Position numbers and translations under genes: made by a program
Part shown: piece by piece, positions 55,459 through 63,581 of the stretch
How positions within the stretch are numbered: position 1 is the stretch's first letter
Layout: each line of letters opens with the position of its first letter
The notes under the pieces: model-generated
Database searches by the model: none
What the model was told of the DNA's origin: nothing
What the model saw: the letters and a program-made list of their open reading frames with translations, nothing else
Assembly: GCF_019392245.1 (NCBI RefSeq)
Contig: NZ_JAHXRL010000005.1
Coordinates: forward strand, 186,001 to 250,000
DNA: 64,000 nt
Direction: 5' to 3'
Source: Sulfitobacter sp. CW3
GTDB lineage: Bacteria > Pseudomonadota > Alphaproteobacteria > Rhodobacterales > Rhodobacteraceae

Positions 55459-55884
55459 ATGGATATGCATCAAATCACCCCCCGCTTCTTTGCTTCGCCT
55501 CAGATTGATCCGTCCGATATGGCCGCGATCAGCGAGGCGGGCGTTACCTTGATCCTGTGCAACCGCCCCGATGCGGAGGTGCCACCAAGCCATCAGCACC
55601 AGGCGATCAAGGCTGCCGCCGAAGCGGCGGGGATCAAATTTGCATATCAGCCCCTGACCCATCAGACGATGACGCCAGACGTGATCGCCAACAACCGCGC
55701 AATCGGTGCGGGCTTGGACGACGAAACCGTTCTGGCCTATTGCGCGTCTGGCACACGGTCGACGGTGGCTTGGGCCCTTGGTAAGGCTGGCGATATCCCG
55801 GCGGATGATCTGATCGAGGCGGCTCAGGCGGGCGGCTATGATCTGTCCCACATGCGCGGCATCCTCAGCACCAACTACGCGTAA
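55459..55884 (+). CDS. DUF442 (Blh-like) phosphatase-fold sulfurtransferase
   Basis: A 141-residue protein of the family found fused to sulfur dioxygenases and in sulfide operons (TIGR01244-like). The Cys-x5-Arg loop of the phosphatase/rhodanese type is intact: YCASGTRSTVAWAL. The N-terminus ITPRFFASPQIDPSDMAAI is typical. It probably transfers sulfane sulfur. It follows the YeeE pair by 17 bases and converges on the FliM-like gene. Confidence 0.87.
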   Translation: MDMHQITPRFFASPQIDPSDMAAISEAGVTLILCNRPDAEVPPSHQHQAIKAAAEAAGIKFAYQPLTHQTMTPDVIANNRAIGAGLDDETVLAYCASGTRSTVAWALGKAGDIPADDLIEAAQAGGYDLSHMRGILSTNYA

Positions 55885-55893
55885 ACGCCCTTA

Positions 55894-57033
55894 TCAGCCG
55901 GTCGTGTACTGGCTGATAAGATCTTCGGCGTCGTCCTCGAACCCGGGTAAATCCGACAAGTCGGGCATCGGGGCGCTGGCAAAATCCATGTCCGCGGCGG
56001 GCATGGGGGCCGCGTTCATCGCAGGGCCGGGCAATGCAGCCAAATCTTGGACGCTGTAAAAATCGTCGAACTGGGAATCCTGCGCCCCTTCCGCCTTCAA
56101 TATACCAGCATCTGATGATCGCCGGCTTGGGACATCGCGCTGTTTCGCGCGCGGTTTGACACGCAAGGCGCGCATGCCCTCCCGCTGGCCAAGAACGCCA
56201 TGCCCCAAAATCCGCCCTTCCAACGTCCTGATCTGCGCGTCCGAGAAACTGACCCGCCCCAGTTCAAGGACCTGCCCCACCTGCAAAGCCCCAGCCGCCC
56301 GGATTGGCAGTTGAAGCTGGGTGAGCGACACGATCAGGTTGGCTTTCAGTGATAGCACGTTCTCGCAAAGGGTTTTACTGCCCTCGTCAGCTGCGTCTTC
56401 GTCGTCCTCTGAATCAGGGGGGTCGATCTTTGGCGGCGGTTTTGGGACAGGCAGACAGAACAACAGCTCTCCCTGCCGGGTACCTTGGGCCAGATCCAGG
56501 GTCAGGCGCAGAATTTGATATTCTTTGTCCTCTAGCGCCAGCATCAACAAACGGATGTCTTGGGCCTTGGCACCGAATTTGAACCCGGTCATCAAACGCC
56601 GTTCGTCTTCGGTTTCCGGTAACGGGGCCGCCCGTTCCAGCAAGATATTGATAAAGGGTTCAATCAAGGACGCATCGGTGGTTGTCATGATACGTGCGGG
56701 GCCATCGGCCTTGAATGGCTGCACCGAACCCATGGTTTGCTGCTGGATCAGCCCCCCGACAAAAGCAGCGTCAACCATCGCCGCACCGCGCGCGCCGCCG
56801 GGCCCGTCAAGCAAGACCATCAAGTGGTCTTCTTTAAAGACGGCGGCGCAGCCTTCATTATCCACGATTTCCTGCGTAGCCCCCAGCACCGCCAGGGGCA
56901 ATTCGAACAGATCGTTGCCAACCTTTGACATGCTCAGCCGCAGCGCCCTGAGCACAGAAACAGTGCGCGACTGGTGCATAGCCCGTCCCGCCTGCGTCTT
57001 ACGCCGCATCGCTGATTGTTGCTGCTCCGTCAC
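55894..57033 (-). CDS. FliM/FliN-type flagellar switch-like protein (orphan)
   Basis: A 379-residue protein. The N-terminal half (about 30–200) looks like the middle domain of FliM, an acidic/proline linker (about 203–222, PPPKIDPPDSEDDEDAADEG) follows, then a SpoA domain (about 228–300: NLIVSLTQLQLPIRAAGALQVGQVLELG). A disordered, Asp/Pro/Ala-rich tail ends the protein. SpoA proteins build the switch ring of flagella or type III secretion. No other flagellar gene is in the window. GTG start with GGAG upstream. Confidence 0.78.
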   Translation of the reverse strand: MTEQQQSAMRRKTQAGRAMHQSRTVSVLRALRLSMSKVGNDLFELPLAVLGATQEIVDNEGCAAVFKEDHLMVLLDGPGGARGAAMVDAAFVGGLIQQQTMGSVQPFKADGPARIMTTTDASLIEPFINILLERAAPLPETEDERRLMTGFKFGAKAQDIRLLMLALEDKEYQILRLTLDLAQGTRQGELLFCLPVPKPPPKIDPPDSEDDEDAADEGSKTLCENVLSLKANLIVSLTQLQLPIRAAGALQVGQVLELGRVSFSDAQIRTLEGRILGHGVLGQREGMRALRVKPRAKQRDVPSRRSSDAGILKAEGAQDSQFDDFYSVQDLAALPGPAMNAAPMPAADMDFASAPMPDLSDLPGFEDDAEDLISQYTTG

Positions 57034-57100
57034 TGCATACTCCGCCGGACTCTGATCCCCGTTTGGGACAGGTTTATACGGTTAATCGTAAAGATGATCT

Positions 57101-59827
57101 TTATGCAGACGCGGCAATCTGAATATTGTCGGGGGTGTCGCTGTGCGGCCCAATTGGCAGTGTCACGCGAAAACCGGTACCCGCCACATCAGGCAGATAG
57201 ACGATATCCCCTTGCAAACGCGTGATAATTTCACGGCATATGGCAAGGCCAAGCCCGGCCCCCTCGCCGCCTTGACCCGGAACACGGCTGAATTTCTCAA
57301 AGATCAGCGCCCGCGAGGCAGGATCGATTCCGGCACCGTTATCGATAAAATCAATCGCGACGTGATCGTCATGGCGCACCACGTTGATCCGCAGTTCGGG
57401 CACATCCGCGACGCAGTATTTCTGCGCGTTGGTAATCAAGTTGATAAACACCTGCGCCAGCCTGTCAAAATCGGTCTCAAGCATCACATCTTCGCTGTGC
57501 AGGTCGCGGATGATCTGGATCGCGCCGGTGTTGGCCGCCTTGCCCGTGGTCACCGCAAGGTCCAGCACATCACGCAACGACCCGTGTTCCCGGTTCAGCG
57601 TAACCGCGCCATTTTCCAACACCGAAAGCCCCAACAGATCGTCCAGCAGACGCGTCAGCCTGATGGTTTCCGAATGGATGATCGACGCATAGCGGGTCTT
57701 TTCCTCGGGGCTTAATGCCTGCGCATCGCGCAAGATTTCCGAAAACGACCGGATCGATGTCATGGGGGTGCGCAGTTCATGACTGATTTGGCTAAGAAAG
57801 CTGTCTTTTTGATGCGAAAGCTGGGTCAGCTTGTCATTGGCACCGCGCAGTTTTTCAGCCGTATCAGACAGCTCGCGCGACTTGATCTCGAGCTGGCTGG
57901 AATATTCCAACATTTGCGCAGATTCGTCAGCCACCGCCAGCAGATCGCGCACCGAAACCGACGCGCCCCCCACCAACTGGGCCACCATCGCATGGGCCGT
58001 TGCCGCCCCCACAGATGCTGCAAGCTCTCGCTCCAACGCTTGCACAAATCGCGGGGTGGGTTCTGGCAAACCTTCGGCTTTTTCCTGCAATCGCGCCTGC
58101 GCACGGAAAAACGCCTGCGCCTCGTTCGGGCCAAGGATGCGTTGCGCCATAATCATCAGGTCTTCGGTGCCTGCCTCAGACGCAGTCCACCCGCGTGCTG
58201 GGCTTGAGTGGTCAAAGATGTTGACGAATTGCGCACCCTGCAAACGCTCCATCGGGGTGGGGAAACTGACCAGCGACCCCAAGATAAAGGCGAGCGTGTT
58301 TAACGACAGGCTCCAGACCACGGCATGCACGGTGGGGTCCAGCCCGCTAACACCGAACAGGGCCTCTGGTCGGAGCCACGACAACCCGAACAACCCGTGT
58401 TCAAATGTCTGCGCAGACAAGGCGGCACCGGGGCCAAAGCTGGGCAACAGCATCGTGAATATCCACAAGGCAAAACCGATGCACAGCCCGAATACCGCCC
58501 CTGTGCGCGTCGCACCGCGCCAGAACACACCGCCCAGCAGGACCGGCAGAAACTGCGCGACCCCGCCAAAGGAAATTGTTCCGATAGCAGCCAACGCGCC
58601 GCTACCGCCCGAGGCACGGTAATAGGAATACCCAAGCGCAATAATAAACAGGATCGACAACCGCCGCGACAGGATCACCACATGGCGCACATCGCCCGAT
58701 TGCTGCACAGTCCCCTGCCCGAAGGCCAGCCAGATCGGCATAACGATATGGTTGCTGACCATGGTCGACAATGCCAAGGTCGCCACAATCACCATGGACG
58801 TGGCCGATGAAAACCCGCCCAGAAATGCCAGCATCGCCAGATTGTTCTGCCCCTGGCTAAGCGGCAGGCTCAGCACGAAAAGATCGGGGTTTGACCCTTC
58901 GGGCAGCAGGTTCAGCCCCACCACCGCGATGGGCACCACAAACAGGCTCATCATCATCAGATATAGCGGAAAGGCCCAACTGGCGATTTGCAGATGGCGT
59001 TCATCGTCGTTTTCGACAACCAACACCTGAAACATCCGCGGCAGGCAGATCAAGGCGGCCGCCGCCAGCAAGGTCAGCGCCGCCCAGCGTCCGCCATCCA
59101 CCTGCCATACGCCAATGTCAGAGCGGTCGATCTGTGCCATCGCCTCGGTCAGGCCACCCGCAAGGCCCCAGACCACAAACACACCAACCGCGATCAGGGC
59201 CAGCAGCTTTACAATTGCCTCGACCGCGATGGCGATCACCACGCCGTGGTGGCGTTCGTTGACGTTCAAATTCCGAGTGCCGAACAAGACCGTAAACAGC
59301 CCCAGCCCCACGGCCACCCAGAATGCAGCCTGCGCCGTGTTGATCGGATCAGCCGTGCCGCCAGCCAGATTGGGCGGGGCCGCAAAGATCGACAATGATA
59401 GGGTAACCGACTGTAATTGAAGAGCAATATATGGCGTCACGCCGATAACAGCCATCACCGTCACCAGAATGGCCAACAGGTTGGATTTACCATAGCGCGA
59501 GGAAATCAGATCCGCGACCGAGGTCACACGGTGCGAACGCCCGATGCGCACCAAGCGGCGCAGCAACCACCACCAACCGATCAGAACCAGACTGGGGCCA
59601 AGATAGATCGTCACATATTCCAGCCCCGACCGTGCGGCGTATCCAACGGCCCCGTAGAACGTCCAGCCTGTGCAGTAAATCGACAAGGACAGCGTATAAA
59701 CCAGCGGTGAACGCAGCAGCCAATCGCCGCGCCCTTTGACCGCGGCACGTTCCGCCGCAAAGGCGACCGCAAACAAGCCCACAACATACAAAAGGCACAC
59801 AGCAATCAGTTGGTTTAGCGACACCAT
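57101..59827 (-). CDS. Sodium/solute symporter–histidine kinase hybrid (CbrA/CrbS-like)
   Basis: A 908-residue sensor kinase. The first 500 or so residues are an SLC5-type sodium:solute symporter with about 13 membrane helices. A cytoplasmic linker follows, then a kinase with the phospho-acceptor His683 (SQISHELRTP) and ATP lobe motifs (NLITNAQKY, DNGAGI, GAGLGLAICREI). In Pseudomonas CbrA and Vibrio CrbS this architecture senses or takes up histidine or acetate-related signals. Its start overlaps the previous stop by one base (TGATG), and a response regulator is encoded just upstream. Confidence 0.92.
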   Translation of the reverse strand: MVSLNQLIAVCLLYVVGLFAVAFAAERAAVKGRGDWLLRSPLVYTLSLSIYCTGWTFYGAVGYAARSGLEYVTIYLGPSLVLIGWWWLLRRLVRIGRSHRVTSVADLISSRYGKSNLLAILVTVMAVIGVTPYIALQLQSVTLSLSIFAAPPNLAGGTADPINTAQAAFWVAVGLGLFTVLFGTRNLNVNERHHGVVIAIAVEAIVKLLALIAVGVFVVWGLAGGLTEAMAQIDRSDIGVWQVDGGRWAALTLLAAAALICLPRMFQVLVVENDDERHLQIASWAFPLYLMMMSLFVVPIAVVGLNLLPEGSNPDLFVLSLPLSQGQNNLAMLAFLGGFSSATSMVIVATLALSTMVSNHIVMPIWLAFGQGTVQQSGDVRHVVILSRRLSILFIIALGYSYYRASGGSGALAAIGTISFGGVAQFLPVLLGGVFWRGATRTGAVFGLCIGFALWIFTMLLPSFGPGAALSAQTFEHGLFGLSWLRPEALFGVSGLDPTVHAVVWSLSLNTLAFILGSLVSFPTPMERLQGAQFVNIFDHSSPARGWTASEAGTEDLMIMAQRILGPNEAQAFFRAQARLQEKAEGLPEPTPRFVQALERELAASVGAATAHAMVAQLVGGASVSVRDLLAVADESAQMLEYSSQLEIKSRELSDTAEKLRGANDKLTQLSHQKDSFLSQISHELRTPMTSIRSFSEILRDAQALSPEEKTRYASIIHSETIRLTRLLDDLLGLSVLENGAVTLNREHGSLRDVLDLAVTTGKAANTGAIQIIRDLHSEDVMLETDFDRLAQVFINLITNAQKYCVADVPELRINVVRHDDHVAIDFIDNGAGIDPASRALIFEKFSRVPGQGGEGAGLGLAICREIITRLQGDIVYLPDVAGTGFRVTLPIGPHSDTPDNIQIAASA

Positions 59828-60099
59828 CAGCTTTGGTATTCTTGTGCGATCTTGCGCGCGGTGCGACGCCACAGAAACAGGGCCAACAAGATCATCCCCA
59901 ACCAGACGCCAAAGACATAGCGCAGCGCATGCGAAGTCATAATCTTGGGGTCTGCGACGGTATCAGGAACCGGCCATAACAGCGGCACCAACCAGAATGC
60001 CAAGGCCATGACCGGCAGCAACCGAACCGCGTCCATCAACCGGCGAAACCGATAGCTGCGCCGGGCCAGAAACAGAGGCGATCCGGGCCTGTTGCTCAT
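59827..60099 (-). CDS. Two-helix small membrane protein, symporter-associated
   Basis: A 90-residue protein with two hydrophobic helices (about 26–44 and 58–77) and basic ends. It is translationally coupled to both neighbours: four-base overlap with the response regulator and one-base overlap with the symporter–kinase. Many SLC5 acetate or proline-type symporters have a small two-TM subunit (DUF485/DUF4212 type) encoded just upstream; a similar subunit role is inferred by position only, because sequence similarity is not clear. Confidence 0.75.
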   Translation of the reverse strand: MSNRPGSPLFLARRSYRFRRLMDAVRLLPVMALAFWLVPLLWPVPDTVADPKIMTSHALRYVFGVWLGMILLALFLWRRTARKIAQEYQS

Positions 60100-60479
60100 G
60101 GTGCCGTCGGGGTCGTCGCTGTCAAAGAATGAACCGCCTCAAGCATCTCCGCATTTGAAAATGGTTTCGTCATAAAGCGGCTGACACCGGCGTCTTTGGC
60201 CATCTCGCGGTCACGGGCCTGCCCGCGTGCGGTCAACATCAGGATTGGCAGGTCGGCAAAGGCGGGATCAGCCCGCAGCTCCTTGAGGATTTCGAAACCG
60301 CTTTTGCCCGGCAACATCACATCAAGCATCACCAGATCGGGGCAGACGTTACGGATCACATCGACGGCGGATGATCCATTGGCCAACGTCTCGACGCGCC
60401 AGCCTTCACGGCCCAGCAGAAAACGGATTGCCTCTGCAATGTTTGTCTCATCCTCGACGAGCACAACGTGCTTTGTCAT
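60096..60479 (-). CDS. Single-domain response regulator (CheY-like)
   Basis: A 127-residue receiver domain with no output domain. The acidic pocket is Glu9-Asp10-Glu11, the phospho-acceptor is Asp53 (LVMLDVMLPGKSG), followed by Thr in MLTARG and Lys in FMTKPF. The probable kinase is the SLC5–histidine kinase two genes downstream. As it lacks a DNA-binding part, it must act through another protein; the ScfR-like regulator upstream is one candidate. Confidence 0.93.
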   Translation of the reverse strand: MTKHVVLVEDETNIAEAIRFLLGREGWRVETLANGSSAVDVIRNVCPDLVMLDVMLPGKSGFEILKELRADPAFADLPILMLTARGQARDREMAKDAGVSRFMTKPFSNAEMLEAVHSLTATTPTAP

Positions 60480-60598
60480 CGGTATTTCCTCTCCCGTGGT
60501 GGATCACGTCGCCCTTGAAAAGCGATCTTTGCCACCGGATCAGAGGATGCACCTTATTGATGCCACTGTCAAAACCCGTTTGGTGCCAAACTGCCGCA

Positions 60599-61897
60599 CT
60601 ATACACCATCATTCAGAATTGACGGTTCGCGGCGTGCAGGGCAATTGCTGCGGGGGCAAACCCGGCAGGTTGCCCCAACTTCCAGCCGCGGCCCGGTTGC
60701 CAGCCCTTGTGCTGGAAGGATCAACATCACCGATTGCACCAAGGGTTGCGCGTTATAGCTATGAACGGATTGAACTTCGCACGCGGCGATACAGTCGAAT
60801 TCGGCATTGCCGCGGCCCAACTGTTCCACCCGTTCCTTGACCACCAGACCGGGATTTCCAAGCACCGCAAACAGCGGCCACAAGGGGCACCCCGCGCCAA
60901 AACGTGGCACCATGAAACCTTCGACGGATTTGCGGAAAATGACGGTGCCGGACCTGTCACAAACCAATAGACCGGCGGCAAGTTCGGGCATCGCGGCCAT
61001 CCGCCGTAAGACCCGTCCGACAGGTTGGTGCAGATGCTGCGCCAAGGCCATGGGATCGCGGCCAATGTTTTTCATCACGCCCCGGATCGTCTCGATCGGG
61101 AGAGCATCGGCATCAACGGCCACCTGCTGCAACACGGTGCGCGCGATATGGCGCGCAGCAAAGCTTTTCAGCTCGGGGGCGGCATTGGCAAGGTTTTGAA
61201 TGGCATCTTCGTCCCGACCGGCCTGTTCCAGCACGGTAAACTGAAACCGGTGCGCGGCCAGAAATGCTTCGACCTCTTCTTGGGGCGAACTCGCGACTGG
61301 CGTGGTTTCGGGGTCCGCCTCAAGATATCCGACCAAAGACTGCGCGCTGTCGGCCAAGCGCCTGCTGTCTTGATCGATGTTAATGTGGAACCGGTCCCGC
61401 CATTCGGGCTCGAGCGTTTTGGTGTCGGCAAGGATCGATGCCGTTGACCGGATCGCTGCCGCCGTGGTCAGCAATTCATGCATGGAGGCCGCCAGATGCG
61501 GATCATGGGCCAATCGGTCGGTCAGCGCCTCGATCGTGCGTTCCAGCGTTGCGATGCGACGCTGTGCATTGGCCAAAACATCCGCCCAGCCGGGGAACCG
61601 CCCGGCAAATTCATCCGCCCGCCCCACCTCGGGCCCGCTTAGCCCCGTGTCATCAGCAGCCTCGCGCAACGCGGCAATCAATGCGGCTTCGGCCCCTTCG
61701 GTCAGGGTCGTGGGTTCGACACCAAGCGCCGAGGATATGTTCAGCAACAATTTACCGCCGATTCTGCGGCGGTTATGTTCGATCAAATTGAGGTAACTCG
61801 CCGAGATACCAACAATGGCTGCAAGATCAGCCTGCTTCTGCCCAGCCATGATGCGCCGCTCTCGAATGCGGCTGCCGGTTAACGCTTCACGAGACAA
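60599..61897 (-). CDS. XRE-family regulator of short-chain fatty acyl metabolism (ScfR/RamB-like)
   Basis: A 432-residue protein. An N-terminal Cro/CI helix-turn-helix (about 8–65, SRIRERRIMAGQKQADLAAIVG) leads to a long middle part and a C-terminal DUF2083-type domain ending GATCRVCPRSNCPARREP with Cys411, Cys414 and Cys419, probable metal or cluster ligands. Relatives (ScfR, RamB, PrpR types) control acetate/propionate and glyoxylate-related genes. The start is TTG at 61897, needed to complete the helix-turn-helix. It diverges from the ABC transporter genes. Confidence 0.85.
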   Translation of the reverse strand: MSREALTGSRIRERRIMAGQKQADLAAIVGISASYLNLIEHNRRRIGGKLLLNISSALGVEPTTLTEGAEAALIAALREAADDTGLSGPEVGRADEFAGRFPGWADVLANAQRRIATLERTIEALTDRLAHDPHLAASMHELLTTAAAIRSTASILADTKTLEPEWRDRFHINIDQDSRRLADSAQSLVGYLEADPETTPVASSPQEEVEAFLAAHRFQFTVLEQAGRDEDAIQNLANAAPELKSFAARHIARTVLQQVAVDADALPIETIRGVMKNIGRDPMALAQHLHQPVGRVLRRMAAMPELAAGLLVCDRSGTVIFRKSVEGFMVPRFGAGCPLWPLFAVLGNPGLVVKERVEQLGRGNAEFDCIAACEVQSVHSYNAQPLVQSVMLILPAQGLATGPRLEVGATCRVCPRSNCPARREPSILNDGV

Positions 61898-62127
61898 GAT
61901 TCCGTACTCCCATTTTACTGCGCGATTCCAACGGCTTTCTGCGATGCAACATCATAAACTTTACAAAGCCTATCACAAACTTGCGAATATATTTACAGAA
62001 TAATTGTTTTTATCAAGGGGCTTATTGATCGGTTTTCAATCTTGCCCTCATATCGTCTTTGCACCTTTGTGCATCGTGTACATGAAAAGATATTCATGAC
62101 GCGGTTTCAACAATTGGGAGGAAATAT

Positions 62128-63492
62128 ATGTCATTTTCTAATTTGACACGTCGTGGTTTGATCAAGACGAGTGCCGCTGCCGGCGCTGGCCTTGCGCTGC
62201 CGACGTATCTTAGCGCGGCATCGCATGCCGGATTTACCAACGCCCCGCAAGGCGACACGGTCACGCTGGGCTTTAACGTCCCGCAATCTGGCCCCTACGC
62301 GGACGAAGGCGCAGACGAATTGCGCGCATTCGAGCTGGCTGTCGAACACCTGAACGGTGGCGGCGACGGCGGCATGCTGAACACGTTCAGCTCCAAGGCG
62401 CTTGAAGGCAACGGTATCTTGGGCAAGAAAGTCCAGTACGTCACGGGCGACACACAGACAAAGTCTGACGCGGCACGTGCTTCGGCGCAGTCGATGATCC
62501 AAAAAGACGGCGCAGTCATGATTTCCGGCGGTTCGTCCTCTGGTGTGGCTGTTGCGGTTCAGGGCCTGTGCCAAGAAGCCGGCGTGATCTTCATGGCGGG
62601 TCTGACCCACTCGAACGACACAACAGGCAAAGACAAGAAGGCCAACGGTTTCCGTCACTTCTTTAACGCCTACATGTCCGCTGCCGCTTTGGCACCGGTT
62701 CTCAAGAACCTCTATGGCGATGACCGCAAGGTATACAGCCTGACAGCCGACTATACATGGGGCTGGACACAGCAGGAATCGATCCAAGCCGCAACCGAGG
62801 CAATGGGCTGGGAAACCATCAACGACGTGCGCACACCGCTCGCCGCGACTGACTTCTCCTCCTATATCGCACCTGTTCTGAACTCCGGTGCCGACGTTCT
62901 GGTTCTGAACCACTACGGCGGGAACATGGTTAACTCGTTGACCAACGCTGTTCAGTTCGGTCTGCGCGACAAGCAGGTTAACGGCAAGAACTTCGAAATC
63001 GTTGTTCCACTCTACTCCGAGCTGATGGCTCGCGGTGCAGGCAAGAACATTGCCGGTATCGTTGGTTCGCAGAACTGGGATTGGAAACTCGAAGACCAAC
63101 TGGGTTCGCGCTACACAGGCACAAACGCCTTTGTTCAGTCGTTTGGTACCAAGTACGGCTTCCCACCCAGCCAGGCAGCTCAGACCTGCTATGCACAGAC
63201 GCTTCTGTATGCTGATGCGGTTGCCCGTGCCGGTTCGTTCAACCCATGTGCCGTTGTCGAAGCTCTTGAAGGCTTTGAATTTGACGGTCTGGGCAACGGT
63301 CCAACGTTGTACCGTGCTGGCGACCACCAGTGCTTTAAGGACGTTGTCGTTGTGAAGGGTAAAGAGAACCCTGAAAACGAATACGATCTGGTGGAAATCG
63401 TCGAAGCCACACCAGCCGAGAAAGTTACCTATGATGTCGATCACCCGATGTTTGCGGGTGGCGAATTGGGTAACTGTAACCCAGGCGCGTAA
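62128..63492 (+). CDS. ABC transporter substrate-binding protein (HAAT/LivJ type), Tat-exported
   Basis: A 454-residue periplasmic binding protein. The signal is a twin-arginine type (residues 6–13, LTRRGLIK, then an Ala/Gly-rich core), unusual for LivJ-like proteins, which mostly use Sec. The mature part has the peripla_BP_6 fold: LGFNVPQSGPYADEGADELR, then QSMIQKDGAVMISGGSSSGVAVAVQ, and TWGWTQQESIQAATEAMGW. Four or more Cys may form disulfides. A LivH-type permease follows. The substrate is unknown; the ScfR-like regulator next door suggests a small carboxylate or acyl compound. Confidence 0.88.
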   Translation: MSFSNLTRRGLIKTSAAAGAGLALPTYLSAASHAGFTNAPQGDTVTLGFNVPQSGPYADEGADELRAFELAVEHLNGGGDGGMLNTFSSKALEGNGILGKKVQYVTGDTQTKSDAARASAQSMIQKDGAVMISGGSSSGVAVAVQGLCQEAGVIFMAGLTHSNDTTGKDKKANGFRHFFNAYMSAAALAPVLKNLYGDDRKVYSLTADYTWGWTQQESIQAATEAMGWETINDVRTPLAATDFSSYIAPVLNSGADVLVLNHYGGNMVNSLTNAVQFGLRDKQVNGKNFEIVVPLYSELMARGAGKNIAGIVGSQNWDWKLEDQLGSRYTGTNAFVQSFGTKYGFPPSQAAQTCYAQTLLYADAVARAGSFNPCAVVEALEGFEFDGLGNGPTLYRAGDHQCFKDVVVVKGKENPENEYDLVEIVEATPAEKVTYDVDHPMFAGGELGNCNPGA

Positions 63493-63504
63493 GCACAAGT
63501 CTAA

Positions 63505-63552
63505 GGCGGAGGGAAACCTCCGCCCTTTCTTGCAGGCGGTTTCATCCGCCTT
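63505..63552 (+). terminator. Two stem-loops between the binding protein and permease genes
   Basis: GGCGGAGG-gaaa-CCTCCGCC followed by CTTTCTT (63505–63531), then AGGCGG-tttcat-CCGCCTTTC (63533–63552). Such structures typically let the binding protein be made in excess over the permease by partial termination and mRNA protection. Confidence 0.75.
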
Positions 63553-63581
63553 TCACTTATTAAAAATTCGAGGGCCCCGAG

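Noticed and set aside
62131..63498. 455-codon open frame antisense to the binding-protein gene
   Set aside because: An exact shadow of a well-supported gene, with Cys/Val/Arg-rich composition typical of such shadows.
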